DNA from: Oceanobacillus bengalensis
GTDB taxonomy: Bacteria; Bacillota; Bacilli; Bacillales; Amphibacillaceae
Length of the DNA stretch: 59,015 nt
Assembly (NCBI RefSeq): GCF_003628445.1
Contig: NZ_RBZO01000026.1
Coordinates: 1-59,015, forward strand
Reading direction: 5' to 3'
This document shows positions 26,129-36,245 of this stretch, one piece after another (the first letter of the stretch is position 1; each line of letters begins with the position of its first letter). A program made the translations under genes and the position numbers. The notes under the pieces are model-generated. The model saw nothing but the letters and a program-made list of their open reading frames with translations. It had not been told where the DNA came from and ran no database searches.

Positions 26129-27085
26129 ATGCAAGGTACGCGCGTGTATAACGAAAAGGTTGAACGAATTTTATCAAATATAAATAAAGTAATAATAGGG
26201 AAAGAGGATGTTGCAAGACTTAGTTTAGTAGCATTGCTTGCGGAAGGGCATGTTCTGTTGGAAGATGTTCCAGGTGTTGGAAAAACCATGCTTGTTCGTG
26301 CCTTAGCCAAATCACTAGACTGTGATTTTAGAAGAATTCAATTCACCCCAGATTTACTACCATCCGATGTAACGGGTGTTTCCATCTATAACCCGAAAGA
26401 ACTAGAATTTGAATTCAGGGCGGGGCCAATATTAGGTAATATTATTTTAGCCGATGAAATTAACCGCACTTCTCCTAAGACACAATCATCACTTCTTGAA
26501 GCATTGGAAGAAAAGAATGTTACTGTAGATGGAAAATCACTACCCCTTAAAAAACCTTTCTTTGTTATGGCAACTCAAAACCCAATAGAATATGAAGGAA
26601 CATATCCATTACCAGAAGCACAATTGGATCGTTTTATCTTAAAACTAAAAATGGGTTATCCATCTTTTATCGAAGAGCTTGAAATATTAGAACGAACGTC
26701 AAGAAATCACCCTATTGATTCCATTGAAGCAGTGATGACAAAAGATGAATTGATTTTGGCACAGGAAGAGGCAAAAGAGGTTTATATTGATAGAAATATA
26801 CAACAATATATTATTAATCTAGTAACGAAAACTAGAGAAGATCATGCAACATATTTAGGGGTAAGTCCGAGGGGAGCGATTGCATTAATGAAGGCTGCAA
26901 AAGCCCATGCGTATATCTATGGAAGGGATTATGTCCTTCCAGATGATGTGAAATATCTTGCTCCTTATGTGATGGCACATCGGATTATTCTAATGTCAGA
27001 GGCGAAATATGATGGTGTAACAAGTGAAGATGTGGTAGCAAATATTGTGAAGACAACACATATTCCGATTCGAAAGGAATTTTAA
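26129..27085 (+). CDS. MoxR family AAA+ ATPase (YeaC)
   Basis: A 318-aa cytosolic AAA+ ATPase of the MoxR class. Walker A is DVPGVGKTM with the lysine at residue 52, Walker B is ILADEINRT near 109, and sensor 1 (FFVMATQNPIEYEGTYPLPE) is typical of MoxR. Such ATPases act as chaperones for protein or metal-centre maturation and are nearly always next to DUF58/VWA proteins, as here. It is the first gene of a tightly spaced operon with 27089-28360 and 28357-30585, the same order as B. subtilis yeaC-yeaD-yebA upstream of guaA. AAAGGGG precedes the ATG. The client is unknown. Confidence 0.92.
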   Translation: MQGTRVYNEKVERILSNINKVIIGKEDVARLSLVALLAEGHVLLEDVPGVGKTMLVRALAKSLDCDFRRIQFTPDLLPSDVTGVSIYNPKELEFEFRAGPILGNIILADEINRTSPKTQSSLLEALEEKNVTVDGKSLPLKKPFFVMATQNPIEYEGTYPLPEAQLDRFILKLKMGYPSFIEELEILERTSRNHPIDSIEAVMTKDELILAQEEAKEVYIDRNIQQYIINLVTKTREDHATYLGVSPRGAIALMKAAKAHAYIYGRDYVLPDDVKYLAPYVMAHRIILMSEAKYDGVTSEDVVANIVKTTHIPIRKEF

Positions 27086-27088
27086 TGA

Positions 27089-28360
27089 ATGAAGGACAAG
27101 CTGAAATTCACCTTAAATATAGCATTTGTCCTCCTGTTAATCGCTGTCTTATTTTCATATGCAATGTTCCAAGGTGGCTTTGTTAGTTGGTTCTTATTTT
27201 ATAGCTTATTGCCAATTATTTTTTACCAATTTGGGCTTCTTCTTTATCCGATGAAAAAATGGAAAGTAACACGCAAATTGTCCAGACAGGTGATAGCGGC
27301 TGGGGATGGTGTTACCGTTTCAATTGATATGAAGAGAAAGGTAGCATTCCCCGTCTACTACTGTATTGTGGAGGAAGTGTTTCCAGAAACCCTTCGTAAA
27401 ATGGATAGCAAACAGGAAAAATATTACTACATGGATCGTCCAGATAAGTTATTGACCGATCGTAATATAAAAAAGGTTGTATTTCCTTATTTTAAGAAGA
27501 ACATTCGCTTAGAATATACAATTGGACAAGTACCTCGCGGAGAGCATCAATTGACAGCCGTTCGGGTTCGGATTGGGGACGTATTTGGCTTAGTAAAGAA
27601 GGAACATATATTCAATGTGGAGGATAAATTAACTGCTAACCCTACTGAAGTGCCGCTGCGATTGTATGAAAAAAATCGAAGCTTTGATCAAGGATCTCGA
27701 GCTACTTCACCTATGGAAGTAACTAATACGAATATAGCAGTCGGTGTTCGGGAATATGAGCCAGGTGATAAGTTTTCATGGATTGATTGGAAACAAACTG
27801 CTAGGAAGAATACTATAATGACGAAGGAATTTGAACAGGAAAAGGGTATAAATGTTTCGTTAGTGCTTGATCATTGTAACTACTCTTCCCTAAATTTTTT
27901 AGCTTTTGAGGCGACAGTCGAGATAACACTTTCTCTTATGACGACCTTCAGAAAGAAATTAACCGAAATTAGTCTACTAACAATAGGTGGAGATAGAAAT
28001 TCTGCCTTTTTCCCAACCTGTCAGGACGTAGCAATGTATACAATAGCAAAAAGGCATTTGACAGGGCTTAATGCTTCTGGAAATGGCTCTTTTTCTAATG
28101 ATTTAAAAGAACAGATGATGCGTTTGGGTCATGGGGATATCGTGGTTGTTATTACAACCCATCTTGATGAGCAATTTAAGCAAACGATTCTGCAATTGAA
28201 TAAACGGATAAAAAGTCTAGGGGTTATTCTTGTTCAATCTAAGTCATTCATTGCTCATCATGAACAAGCAGTGATTAAGGAGCTTCATTCTTCTGGAATG
28301 GCTGTGGATGTTTTAACAGAAGAGCAATTAGTAAAAAAACCGATTGAGGTGAGTTTATGA
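27089..28360 (+). CDS. DUF58 domain protein (YeaD)
   Basis: A 423-aa protein with two N-terminal membrane helices (about residues 8-50) and a C-terminal DUF58 domain. The diagnostic segment is EYEPGDKFSWIDWKQTARK near residue 226, followed by a von-Willebrand-A-like fold. DUF58 proteins pair with MoxR ATPases and membrane transglutaminase-like proteins in a conserved three-gene unit thought to act at the cell envelope. The start at 27089 is 3 bp after the moxR stop, and its end overlaps the next start by 4 bp (ATGA), so all three are translationally coupled. Confidence 0.88.
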   Translation: MKDKLKFTLNIAFVLLLIAVLFSYAMFQGGFVSWFLFYSLLPIIFYQFGLLLYPMKKWKVTRKLSRQVIAAGDGVTVSIDMKRKVAFPVYYCIVEEVFPETLRKMDSKQEKYYYMDRPDKLLTDRNIKKVVFPYFKKNIRLEYTIGQVPRGEHQLTAVRVRIGDVFGLVKKEHIFNVEDKLTANPTEVPLRLYEKNRSFDQGSRATSPMEVTNTNIAVGVREYEPGDKFSWIDWKQTARKNTIMTKEFEQEKGINVSLVLDHCNYSSLNFLAFEATVEITLSLMTTFRKKLTEISLLTIGGDRNSAFFPTCQDVAMYTIAKRHLTGLNASGNGSFSNDLKEQMMRLGHGDIVVVITTHLDEQFKQTILQLNKRIKSLGVILVQSKSFIAHHEQAVIKELHSSGMAVDVLTEEQLVKKPIEVSL

Positions 28361-30585
28361 TGAATCGTCTTTTTAAGAAAAAGTCATCACTTTTATACAC
28401 CTCTATCTTGTATTTATGCAGTCTTTTCTTGTTTCTTGAATGGATTTACCCATTAAAAGACGTAACAGACACAAGGAATATTTCCGTGTTTATTATATAT
28501 GCGATTCTTTGTTTCTTTATTTCCATGCTTCAAGTGAAATGGGGATTTTCCTTTCTAATAAAGGGATTGGTATTATTATTCATTATTTATAGTATGTATA
28601 TCGAACAACCTATTTTTAGCCTAATGGGTGTAGAGCAGATTGTAAGGGAATTTAACTTTAATATTGAGGCGTTATTTGCCCAACAGTGGCATTATCTTAC
28701 ACCTTTATTTAGGAGTTTTCTGTTTTTTATTTTAATATGGCTGATGAGCTATCTCCTTTATTATTGGTTTGTCCAAATGAAACGGGTCTTTTTATTCGTA
28801 TTACTAACCTTCATTTACTTAACCGTACTAGATACCTTTACGATTTATAATGCAGGGTTTGCCATTGTCCGATCATTCGTTCTAGCGCTAATTGCTTTGG
28901 CTTTTGTCAACATGATGAAGGAGTTAAGTCACGATTCAATACGAAGTGCTTGGTTGCGAAATACGAGGGTATGGTTACCATCTGCAGTAGGAATTATTCT
29001 ATTTTCCCTCTGTATTGGGATTGCTGCACCAAAGTTCAGTCCACAATGGCCTGATCCTGTTCCATTTATAACAAGTACAGCAGAAGGTGCCGGTCCTACT
29101 GGAATGGGAGAAGGTGTGAAAAAGGTGGGTTATGGTGAGGATGATTCAAGGCTAGGTGGGTCATTTATTCAGGACCATACGCCAGTTTTTACAGCAAAGG
29201 TATCTGAAGCACATTATTACCGAATTGAAACAAGGGATATGTATACAGGGAAAGGCTGGGTTACGTCAAAAGACCCAGCATATGAACTGCAACAAGATGG
29301 CGTGATTTCCTTAAATACATTTGAAGATACGGTTGAAACAGAGAGACTTGAAGCGGAATTGACAATGGTAGAAGGTACAAACATTGAGAAATTAATTTAT
29401 CCATATGGAACCCGCAATGTAAGCGCGTCTGCTAGTAATGAAGAAGAAGCATCTTATTTTCTAGATAAGAATTCAGAAGCAATTGAAACAAGAACGCAGG
29501 ATGAACCTATAAGTTTAAGTGGATATCATTTCACATATGATAATCCATCCTTCGCGATCAATCAATTACGTTTAACTACGAATGATGACCCAGAGAATAT
29601 TGTCGAACAGTACACGCAGGTCCCTGAAACATTGCCACAGCGAGTACAAGATTTAGCAGAGGAAATTACAGCAACATATGATAACCGTTATGATAAAGCG
29701 AAAGCAATTGAGCGGTATTTTGGTAGTAATGGTTTTGAATATCAAACAACAGACGTTCCAATTCCTGGAGAAAATCAGGATTATGTTGATCAATTCTTAT
29801 TCGATTCGATGGTTGGGTATTGCGATAACTTCTCCACTTCAATGGTGGTAATGTTACGAACATTAGATATTCCAGCACGTTGGGTAAAGGGATTTACAAG
29901 TGGGGATATGATAGAGAATAATGTTGGTGATGAAGGCGATGTATACAGAGTAACGAATGCAAATGCGCATTCATGGGTTGAAGTGTATTTTCCTGATACA
30001 GGTTGGGTTCCATTTGAACCAACACAAGGGTTCTCTAATCTCTCTGAATTTCATACAGATTCTGATGCGAATTCGGAAGACGGTATGACTCAAGATGATA
30101 CGATGGAAATACCACAAGACCTAGAAGTTCCTGAAGAAGAACAGGAGATACTAGAAGAGGAAGAAGTTGCCCCTGCCTTTAATCAAACGAATAGGTCAGA
30201 AAATGGTTTCAAAGTCAATTGGTGGATAATTGGTATGATCCTTGGCTCAATAATAATTATTGGAATAGTTATGTATAAATTAAGATTTCACTTGCAAAAA
30301 AAGATGTATGCTTCGAAGTTAAATCATCAGACAGTAGATGAGGAAGCTTTTCAAAATGCATATCATTTTCTAATTAGATTGTTACAACATAAAGGTTATG
30401 AAATAGAGCCTGGCCAAACCTTAACAGAGTTTGCTGAGGGTATCGATACACAATATGGAACAAATGAAATGGGTTTACTTACAACTTTTTATGAGCAGAT
30501 GCTTTATAAAAATGAAACAAATGCTAACCATACGGAAGAACTAACGAAATTATGGAAAGATTTAATTAATCGGATAATGGGTTGA
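28357..30585 (+). CDS. Membrane transglutaminase-like protein (YebA)
   Basis: A 742-aa membrane protein. About seven N-terminal helices (residues 10-225), then an extracellular domain with a transglutaminase-like catalytic core, one more helix near 625 and a cytoplasmic DUF4129-like tail. The putative triad is in GYCDNFSTSM (Cys near 488), NANAHSWVEVYF (His) and the following Asp of FPDTGW. The domain may cleave or cross-link wall or surface protein. It is the last gene of the moxR operon; its TGA stop overlaps the -35 box of the guaA promoter. An acidic linker (EVPEEEQEILEEEEV) precedes the last helix. Confidence 0.9.
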   Translation: MMNRLFKKKSSLLYTSILYLCSLFLFLEWIYPLKDVTDTRNISVFIIYAILCFFISMLQVKWGFSFLIKGLVLLFIIYSMYIEQPIFSLMGVEQIVREFNFNIEALFAQQWHYLTPLFRSFLFFILIWLMSYLLYYWFVQMKRVFLFVLLTFIYLTVLDTFTIYNAGFAIVRSFVLALIALAFVNMMKELSHDSIRSAWLRNTRVWLPSAVGIILFSLCIGIAAPKFSPQWPDPVPFITSTAEGAGPTGMGEGVKKVGYGEDDSRLGGSFIQDHTPVFTAKVSEAHYYRIETRDMYTGKGWVTSKDPAYELQQDGVISLNTFEDTVETERLEAELTMVEGTNIEKLIYPYGTRNVSASASNEEEASYFLDKNSEAIETRTQDEPISLSGYHFTYDNPSFAINQLRLTTNDDPENIVEQYTQVPETLPQRVQDLAEEITATYDNRYDKAKAIERYFGSNGFEYQTTDVPIPGENQDYVDQFLFDSMVGYCDNFSTSMVVMLRTLDIPARWVKGFTSGDMIENNVGDEGDVYRVTNANAHSWVEVYFPDTGWVPFEPTQGFSNLSEFHTDSDANSEDGMTQDDTMEIPQDLEVPEEEQEILEEEEVAPAFNQTNRSENGFKVNWWIIGMILGSIIIIGIVMYKLRFHLQKKMYASKLNHQTVDEEAFQNAYHFLIRLLQHKGYEIEPGQTLTEFAEGIDTQYGTNEMGLLTTFYEQMLYKNETNANHTEELTKLWKDLINRIMG

Positions 30586-30610
30586 CCGCGTCTTTCTTGA
30601 TTAGTAGAAT
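30582..30610 (+). promoter_or_regulatory. Candidate sigma-A promoter of guaA
   Basis: TTGACC (30582-30587), 17 bp, TAGAAT (30605-30610). It overlaps the yebA stop codon and would start the RNA just before the riboswitch. Confidence 0.65.
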
Positions 30611-30636
30611 AAGAAGTAGCATAATAAATATGATAG

Positions 30637-30708
30637 CCTTTCGTATATCCTCGATAATATGGTTCGAAAGTTTCTACCGGGGCACCGTAAATGCTCTGAC
30701 TATGAAGG
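30637..30708 (+). ncRNA. Guanine-class purine riboswitch upstream of guaA
   Basis: Conserved purine aptamer core TTTCTACC ... CACCGTAAATG ... CTGACTATG, closed by P1 (TTCGTA with TATGAA, one G.T). The specificity base in J3/1 (GACTA) is C, which pairs with guanine or hypoxanthine. The 3' P1 strand is shared with the following terminator, the usual off-switch design. Confidence 0.93.
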
Positions 30709-30752
30709 CAGAATAATTTCCATCGCTAAAGCCTTGGTTTCTGCCTTTTTGT
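30704..30752 (+). terminator. Riboswitch-controlled terminator before guaA
   Basis: AGGCAGAA pairs with TTCTGCCT, followed by Ts. The left arm overlaps P1 of the aptamer, so its formation should depend on ligand binding and refolding upstream. Confidence 0.85.
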
Positions 30753-30846
30753 AGTTTTTTTTGACTGCAAGAAGTTAGAAATCTAGGTTTTTTTGTTAGT
30801 GATTAATAGATTTAAGTAAAGCAAATTACAGATAGGGGCGTAAGTC

Positions 30847-32382
30847 ATGGAGAACGAGCAAATGATTCTTGTACTAGATTTCGGTAGTCAATACAACCAA
30901 CTAATTACCCGTCGAATTAGGGAATTTGGCGTATATAGTGAGTTGCATTCACATAAATTAACAGCAGAGGAAATTAAAGAAATGAATCCAAAGGGAATCA
31001 TCCTTTCTGGTGGTCCACATAGTGTCTATGATGAAAATAGTTTCCGCTGTGATGAAAAGCTTTTTGATTTAAATATTCCTGTATTAGGTATTTGCTACGG
31101 GATGCAATTAATGGCGCTTCATTTTGATGGGAAAGTAGAGAAGTCAAAGAATCGTGAATATGGAAAAGCCTTGATTGATTTAAACGATAATCCAACACTT
31201 TTCAAAGATACACCTAACAGGCAGACCGTTTGGATGAGTCATGGTGATAAAGTAACCGTCGCTCCACCATCTTTTAAAGTAGATGCAACAAGTCCTTCAA
31301 CACCGATTGCTGCAATAAGCAACGAGGATAAAAAATTGTATGGTGTACAATTCCATCCTGAAGTTCGTCATTCGGAATACGGAAATGATGTATTGAGACA
31401 TTTCGTATTTGATGTATGCGATAGCGTTGGAAACTGGAGTATAGAGAGCTTTATTGACCAAGAAGTAGCGAATATCAGAGAAAAAGTTGGTGACCGAAAA
31501 GTATTATGTGCGCTTAGTGGTGGGGTTGATTCATCTGTAGTTGCTGCCCTAATTCATAAGGCAATTGGTGACCAATTAACATGTATCTTTGTTGACCATG
31601 GTCTTCTACGTAAAAATGAAGCAGATGAGGTCATGCAAGTATTTGCTGATGACTTTAAGATGAATATTATTAAAGTTGATGCTAAAGACCGTTTCTTGTC
31701 TAAACTTGCTGGTGTAGATGATCCAGAGAAAAAGCGTAAGATTATAGGAAATGAGTTTATCTATGTATTTGATGACGAAGCAGCGAAATTGAAAGATATT
31801 GATTTCTTAGCGCAAGGAACGTTGTATACAGACGTTATTGAAAGTGGAACAGATACTGCTCAAACAATCAAGTCTCATCATAATGTTGGTGGTTTACCAG
31901 AAGATATGCAGTTTGAGTTAATTGAACCATTAAATACGTTATTTAAAGATGAAGTTCGTGAACTAGGAACCCAACTAGGAATTCCTGATTATATTGTATG
32001 GCGTCAACCATTCCCTGGTCCAGGACTAGCTATCCGCGTACTTGGTGAAATTACGGAAGATAAGCTTGAAATCGTTCGGGAATCTGATGCAATTTTACGC
32101 GAAGAAATTAAACTAGCTGGATTAGACCGTGACATTTGGCAATACTTTACCGTTTTACCGAACATTAAAAGTGTAGGTGTTATGGGTGATGCAAGAACCT
32201 ACGATTATACGATAGGTATCCGTGCTGTAACTTCTATTGATGGAATGACATCTGATTGGGCGCGTATTCCATGGGATGTATTAGAAAAGATCTCCACACG
32301 TATCGTGAATGAAGTCGCTCATATTAATCGTGTTGTGTATGATGTGACGAGTAAGCCACCTGCTACGATTGAGTGGGAGTAA
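30847..32382 (+). CDS. guaA: GMP synthase (glutamine-hydrolysing)
   Basis: A 511-aa cytosolic enzyme converting XMP, glutamine and ATP to GMP. The N-terminal class I glutaminase domain has the nucleophile Cys83 in [10 protein letters not shown] and the VQFHPEV His/Glu pair near residue 170. The ATP-pyrophosphatase domain has the PP-loop LSGGVDSSV near 222. The C-terminal dimerisation domain ends PATIEWE, as in the family. Length is standard. It sits behind its own promoter and guanine riboswitch, consistent with feedback by guanine, and ends at a strong terminator. Position after yebA and before pbuG matches B. subtilis. Confidence 0.98.
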   Translation: MENEQMILVLDFGSQYNQLITRRIREFGVYSELHSHKLTAEEIKEMNPKGIILSGGPHSVYDENSFRCDEKLFDLNIPVLGICYGMQLMALHFDGKVEKSKNREYGKALIDLNDNPTLFKDTPNRQTVWMSHGDKVTVAPPSFKVDATSPSTPIAAISNEDKKLYGVQFHPEVRHSEYGNDVLRHFVFDVCDSVGNWSIESFIDQEVANIREKVGDRKVLCALSGGVDSSVVAALIHKAIGDQLTCIFVDHGLLRKNEADEVMQVFADDFKMNIIKVDAKDRFLSKLAGVDDPEKKRKIIGNEFIYVFDDEAAKLKDIDFLAQGTLYTDVIESGTDTAQTIKSHHNVGGLPEDMQFELIEPLNTLFKDEVRELGTQLGIPDYIVWRQPFPGPGLAIRVLGEITEDKLEIVRESDAILREEIKLAGLDRDIWQYFTVLPNIKSVGVMGDARTYDYTIGIRAVTSIDGMTSDWARIPWDVLEKISTRIVNEVAHINRVVYDVTSKPPATIEWE

Positions 32383-32410
32383 AATCATAGTATTATAATT
32401 AGTTTCCTAT

Positions 32411-32458
32411 AAAAGTCGAACATTATTTACATAAAAATAAATAACGTTCGACTTTTTG
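32411..32458 (+). terminator. Intrinsic terminator after guaA
   Basis: AAAAGTCGAAC pairs with GTTCGACTTTT across an AT-rich upper stem, ending in a T-run that runs straight into the pbuG -35 box. Confidence 0.85.
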
Positions 32459-32487
32459 TTGACAACCTTCGACAAACTTAGTATTAT
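32459..32487 (+). promoter_or_regulatory. Sigma-A promoter of pbuG
   Basis: Consensus TTGACA (32459-32464), 17 bp, TATTAT (32482-32487), directly upstream of the riboswitch. Confidence 0.7.
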
Positions 32488-32507
32488 AGTAATATAAATT
32501 AATAGAA

Positions 32508-32578
32508 ATGCGTATAATTTTAGGGAATAAGGGCCTATGAGTATCTACCAGACTACCGTAAACAGTCTGACTACGCAG
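32508..32578 (+). ncRNA. Guanine-class purine riboswitch upstream of pbuG
   Basis: The aptamer contains GTATCTACC, ACCGTAAAC and CTGACTACG. P1 is TGCGTA (32509-32514) with TACGCA (32572-32577). The J3/1 base is C, as in guanine sensors. P2/P3 arms CCAGACT/AGTCTG are visible. Confidence 0.92.
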
Positions 32579-32647
32579 ATTATAGTAATGAATAGAAGTT
32601 TAGAAGTTTTATAGACTAGACTGATGATTACTTTTTCTGTATATGTA

Positions 32648-32677
32648 GCACTCTTGGAGATTCCAAGGGTGCTTTTC
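32648..32677 (+). terminator. Riboswitch-associated terminator in the pbuG leader
   Basis: GCACTCTTGG pairs with CCAAGGGTGC (one G.T) around a 5-nt loop, followed by TTTT. It lies about 70 nt after the aptamer and is the likely expression platform. Confidence 0.8.
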
Positions 32678-32685
32678 GCTTTCTA

Positions 32686-32930
32686 ATGTCTTGCTCCAGC
32701 GCCCAGCGACTAGCGAGACTTCCCTCACCTCCGTACGATAAGGCAGGCATCGACTCAAGTTGTAAGGAAGGCCGACTAAAAACGGGCATAGGCTCAGGCG
32801 TCGGCATACCCCATAAAGGGGCGTGTTTCCTTTATCTCCTACGTAGGATTGTTCGATTAAAATCGAACCACCCACGCTCTGCGTGGGCGCAGTCTGTACG
32901 TCGCTAAACGGGCACTTCAGCTTTTCTAAT
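32686..32930. repeat. GC-rich structured repeat unit inside the pbuG leader
   Basis: About 245 bp, richer in GC than its surroundings, beginning CTTGCTCCAGCGCCCAGCGA and ending near GCTAAACGGGCAC. It contains hairpins GTTCGATT/AATCGAAC, CCCACGC/GCGTGGG and CCCC/GGGG. I recognise the opening (CTTGCTCCAGCGC...CTCCGTACGATAAG) as a repeat found between genes in Bacillaceae. It separates the riboswitch terminator from the pbuG ribosome site. Confidence 0.65.
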
Positions 32931-32948
32931 TATAAGGAGGAACAAAGA

Positions 32949-34253
32949 ATGAAGAAGTATTTTCAGTTTGAAGAATTAGGAACAAATTTTAGAACAGAGT
33001 TTATGGCGGGGTTAACTACATTTCTCGCAATGGCTTACATATTATTCGTTAACCCGCAAACCTTAGCGGATGCAGGAATGGATCAAGGTGCTGTATTTAC
33101 AGCGACGGCATTAGCGGCAGCTATTGGTACATTAATAATGGGGCTTGTTGCAAAATATCCAGTCGCACTTGCACCTGGAATGGGATTAAATGCATTCTTT
33201 GCTTATTCCGTCGTTTTAGGAATGGGGATTGCTTGGGAAACAGCTTTAACTGGAGTAATGGTTTCTGGACTTATATTTATCGTTTTATCATTATCAGGAC
33301 TCCGTGAGAAAATTATCAATGCTATTCCTGCTAATTTAAAATTAGCAGTTGGTGCAGGTATTGGATTGTTTATAGCTTTTATTGGTTTAATAAATTCAGG
33401 AATTGTTGTAAATAATGATGCGACATTAGTTGGTATCGGGGATATTACTTCTCCTACTGTTTTGTTAGCGATTTTTGGATTAGTGGTTTCTATTATTCTA
33501 TTGACTAAAGGGATGAAAGCTGGAATTTTCTATGGAATGATCATTACAACAATTGTTGGTATGATTTTTGGCTTGATTAATCCTCCAAGTGGTTTAAGTG
33601 ACATTGTTGGAAGCGTACCAAGTATTGAACCGACTTTTGGTCAAGCGTTACTACATTTAAGTGATATTTTTACCCTTGATATGTTGGTTGTAATTTTGAC
33701 ATTCTTGTTTGTTGACTTCTTTGATACAGCAGGTACGTTGGTGGCTGTGGCAACACAGGCTGGATTAATTAAAGATAATAAACTACCACGTGCAGGTAGG
33801 GCGTTGCTTGCAGATTCTACTGCAACAGTTGCGGGTGCTATAATTGGTACATCAACTACTACTTCGTTTGTTGAGTCAACAGCAGGTGTAGGTGTAGGTG
33901 GTCGTTCAGGTTTCACATCGGTTGTTACAGCTGGGTTTTTCTTACTAGCTCTATTCTTTTCTCCATTACTTGGGATTGTAACATCTGAGGTAACTGCGCC
34001 AGCATTAATTATTGTTGGTGTAATGATGGCAGCGCAACTGAGGAATATTGAATGGGATAGGTTTGAAATTGCAGTACCAGCATTCTTTATTGTTCTAATG
34101 ATGCCATTAACATACAGTATTGCAACGGGTATTGCTGTTGGATTTGTTTTCTATCCAATTACGATGATTGTTAAAGGTCGCGCGAAGGAAATACATCCAA
34201 TTATGTATGGTCTGTTTGTAATCTTTATTCTATATTTTATTTTCTTAAGTTAA
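32949..34253 (+). CDS. pbuG: Hypoxanthine/guanine permease, NCS2/AzgA family
   Basis: A 434-aa permease with about 12-14 helices of the AzgA-like branch of nucleobase transporters, which import hypoxanthine and guanine with protons. Family marks are FLAMAYILFVNPQ near residue 29, the APGMGLNAFFAYS motif near 80 and FDTAGTLVAV near 260. An ORF reading starts at 32883 but lies in the leader repeat; the ATG at 32949 has AAGGAGG at ideal spacing. The guanine riboswitch upstream and the position after guaA support the pbuG name. A terminator follows at once. Confidence 0.95.
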   Translation: MKKYFQFEELGTNFRTEFMAGLTTFLAMAYILFVNPQTLADAGMDQGAVFTATALAAAIGTLIMGLVAKYPVALAPGMGLNAFFAYSVVLGMGIAWETALTGVMVSGLIFIVLSLSGLREKIINAIPANLKLAVGAGIGLFIAFIGLINSGIVVNNDATLVGIGDITSPTVLLAIFGLVVSIILLTKGMKAGIFYGMIITTIVGMIFGLINPPSGLSDIVGSVPSIEPTFGQALLHLSDIFTLDMLVVILTFLFVDFFDTAGTLVAVATQAGLIKDNKLPRAGRALLADSTATVAGAIIGTSTTTSFVESTAGVGVGGRSGFTSVVTAGFFLLALFFSPLLGIVTSEVTAPALIIVGVMMAAQLRNIEWDRFEIAVPAFFIVLMMPLTYSIATGIAVGFVFYPITMIVKGRAKEIHPIMYGLFVIFILYFIFLS

Positions 34254-34261
34254 TTTAGTGA

Positions 34262-34302
34262 AGGGCTGGAACCATGGGTGAGTGGGTTCCGGCCTTTTTT
34301 TG
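34262..34302 (+). terminator. Intrinsic terminator after pbuG
   Basis: GGCTGGAACC pairs with GGTTCCGGCC, then seven Ts. Confidence 0.9.
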
Positions 34303-34379
34303 TATGTAGTCTTTGACTTGCGTTCATAGTTAAATAGAGAAGCACTGCCACTCCAATTCTTTCATTTACTAATATAACA

Positions 34380-34420
34380 TTCGACAAATTCTGCCATTAT
34401 TCGACAAGTGACAGGCACCG
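34380..34420 (+). repeat. GTGACAGGCA dispersed element, copy 4
   Basis: TTCGACAAA (34380), then TTCGACAAGTGACAGGCACC ending at 34419. The two CGACA motifs are 20 bp apart, as in copy 3. It lies upstream of the MCP gene, where promoter signals would be expected. Confidence 0.8.
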
Positions 34421-34458
34421 ATTTATGCCGTATTATTATAAGGGTGGAGGGACTAGTT

Positions 34459-36153
34459 ATGAAGAGATCGTTAACATGGAGATTAGGATTTATTATTATT
34501 GGCGTTATTCTTGCGACCGTTGTTATTAATGCTATTACTACATATAGAACAGCGTATGATAGTTTGTACCAAGCTGCGGGGGTTGAGGCCTATGGTTGTG
34601 CAAACATAACGACTGGGCTTTTGGATGCGCAAGATATTGAAGACTTACAAAATGGAAATAGAAGTGAAGAAATAGGAGAAAAATTAAATTGGACAATTGA
34701 CCATAAAGATATCTTTGAAAATCATTATGTGCTTAGTTTGGACGGAGAAATTCTAGCATTAGATGATAATCTGGAAGAGCAGGGCTTTGATATTGGGGAT
34801 AACTTTTATATGGATGAAAAAGCGATACAAGCATTAACAGAAATGAAACATTCCACGTACTCGGAAGTATATGAATATGGTGGAATGGAGCGAATTTCTG
34901 GTTATGCCCCTATATTCAAAGATCATGATGCAACAAAAGAAATAGTAGCGGTTAGTGTTATTGACTTTGATGCAAATATCGTAACAGAACGCACGTGGAA
35001 TGTGGTGAAAGAAGGAATATTGGTTGGGTCCATCCCTTTATTAATTGCTGCATTTATAACGATCTATTTAATTAGAAAGAAAACAAAACCACTTTCAACA
35101 CTTATCGAGCGAACAAGAAAAATTGCTGATGGAGATATCACGGAGCAGGAAAACAAGATTTCTAGCAAAGATGAGGTTGGTGATTTAGCACGGAATCTTG
35201 ATGAGATGTCTATCTATCTAAGAAAGGTTATTACAACCATTAAAGAGGCATCCGATGATTTAGTGAAGAGTGCAAATTATACATCTACCTCTATGAAAGA
35301 AATGAGTGTAGCTCTTGGTCAAGTTTCGCATAATATGGAGGAAGTAGCTGCTGGAACTTTTGAAGGTGCCGAGATGACTACTAACACCTCGAATGCGTTG
35401 ATAAATCTTGCAGAACTCATTAACATCTCTAGCGAAAAGGTAGATAATAGTGTGAAGAGTGCTGAATATACAATGAAAACAGCAGTAGATGGGATTCAAA
35501 AAGTGAATGATACAGCAGAACAAATGAATGCAATTAAATCATCATCATTAGAGACAAAACAAACCATTGAGGCGCTTAATGCCTATACTACTGAAATTCA
35601 ACAAATCACAAGGACGATTACTGGAATTGCAGAGCAAACCAATTTATTAGCACTTAACGCAACAATAGAGGCTTCTCGAGCAGGTGAACATGGGAAAGGA
35701 TTCGCTGTTGTTGCAAATGAAATAAGAAAATTAGCTGAACAATCGAACGTAGAAGCCCAAGAAGTAGAGAAAGTTATTTCGAAAATCACATCAAGTATTG
35801 TGGAATCTGTAACAAGTATTGAGGATAGTCATAAAAAAGTGGAATCTGGCGAGCGAACGGTTAGTGAAACTGGAGAAGCACTTAATAGTATTCGAATAGC
35901 GATTAATAATATTGCTGAAGAAATTAGCAGTTTATCCGATTTAACACATGATGAGGAAAATATATCTGAGCAAATTGTTCAACATATCCAACGTTTGGAA
36001 AAAGCTAATGAAACGATTGCAGCTAGCGCAGAAGGCGTATCAGCTGCAACAGAAGAATCTACTGCTTTTATCGATGAAGTTTCAAACCGATCATCAAAAC
36101 TAGCAGAAATGTCCAATAATCTTAATTCAATTGTTAATAAATTTAAGCTATAG
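34459..36153 (+). CDS. Methyl-accepting chemotaxis protein with extracellular sensor
   Basis: A 564-aa receptor. TM1 is at about residues 8-28 and TM2 at 186-206. The ~155-residue external region (with [18 protein letters not shown] and [11 protein letters not shown]) looks like a single Cache/PAS-type sensor. HAMP (207-260) and a signalling coiled coil follow, with tip [20 protein letters not shown] near residue 395; R/S variation 'EASRAGE' replaces the usual EAARAGE. An upstream start at 34408 would begin in a repeat element; the ATG at 34459 follows GGTGGAGG and is chosen. It stands alone with its own terminator. Confidence 0.92.
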   Translation: MKRSLTWRLGFIIIGVILATVVINAITTYRTAYDSLYQAAGVEAYGCANITTGLLDAQDIEDLQNGNRSEEIGEKLNWTIDHKDIFENHYVLSLDGEILALDDNLEEQGFDIGDNFYMDEKAIQALTEMKHSTYSEVYEYGGMERISGYAPIFKDHDATKEIVAVSVIDFDANIVTERTWNVVKEGILVGSIPLLIAAFITIYLIRKKTKPLSTLIERTRKIADGDITEQENKISSKDEVGDLARNLDEMSIYLRKVITTIKEASDDLVKSANYTSTSMKEMSVALGQVSHNMEEVAAGTFEGAEMTTNTSNALINLAELINISSEKVDNSVKSAEYTMKTAVDGIQKVNDTAEQMNAIKSSSLETKQTIEALNAYTTEIQQITRTITGIAEQTNLLALNATIEASRAGEHGKGFAVVANEIRKLAEQSNVEAQEVEKVISKITSSIVESVTSIEDSHKKVESGERTVSETGEALNSIRIAINNIAEEISSLSDLTHDEENISEQIVQHIQRLEKANETIAASAEGVSAATEESTAFIDEVSNRSSKLAEMSNNLNSIVNKFKL

Positions 36154-36159
36154 ATAAAA

Positions 36160-36199
36160 AGGAACTCTAATCGGTAAACACGAGATAGAGTTCTTTTTT
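36160..36199 (+). terminator. Intrinsic terminator after the MCP gene
   Basis: GGAACTCTA (36161-36169) pairs with TAGAGTTC (36186-36193), followed by six Ts. Confidence 0.85.
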
Positions 36200-36245
36200 G
36201 TCTTTCATTATAACCGCTGACTAAATCCAATAAAAAAAACAAAAT

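Noticed and set aside
32609-32907. Short ORFs on both strands in the pbuG leader
   Set aside because: They lie inside the GC-rich repeat unit and its hairpins; compositional effect, no ribosome sites.
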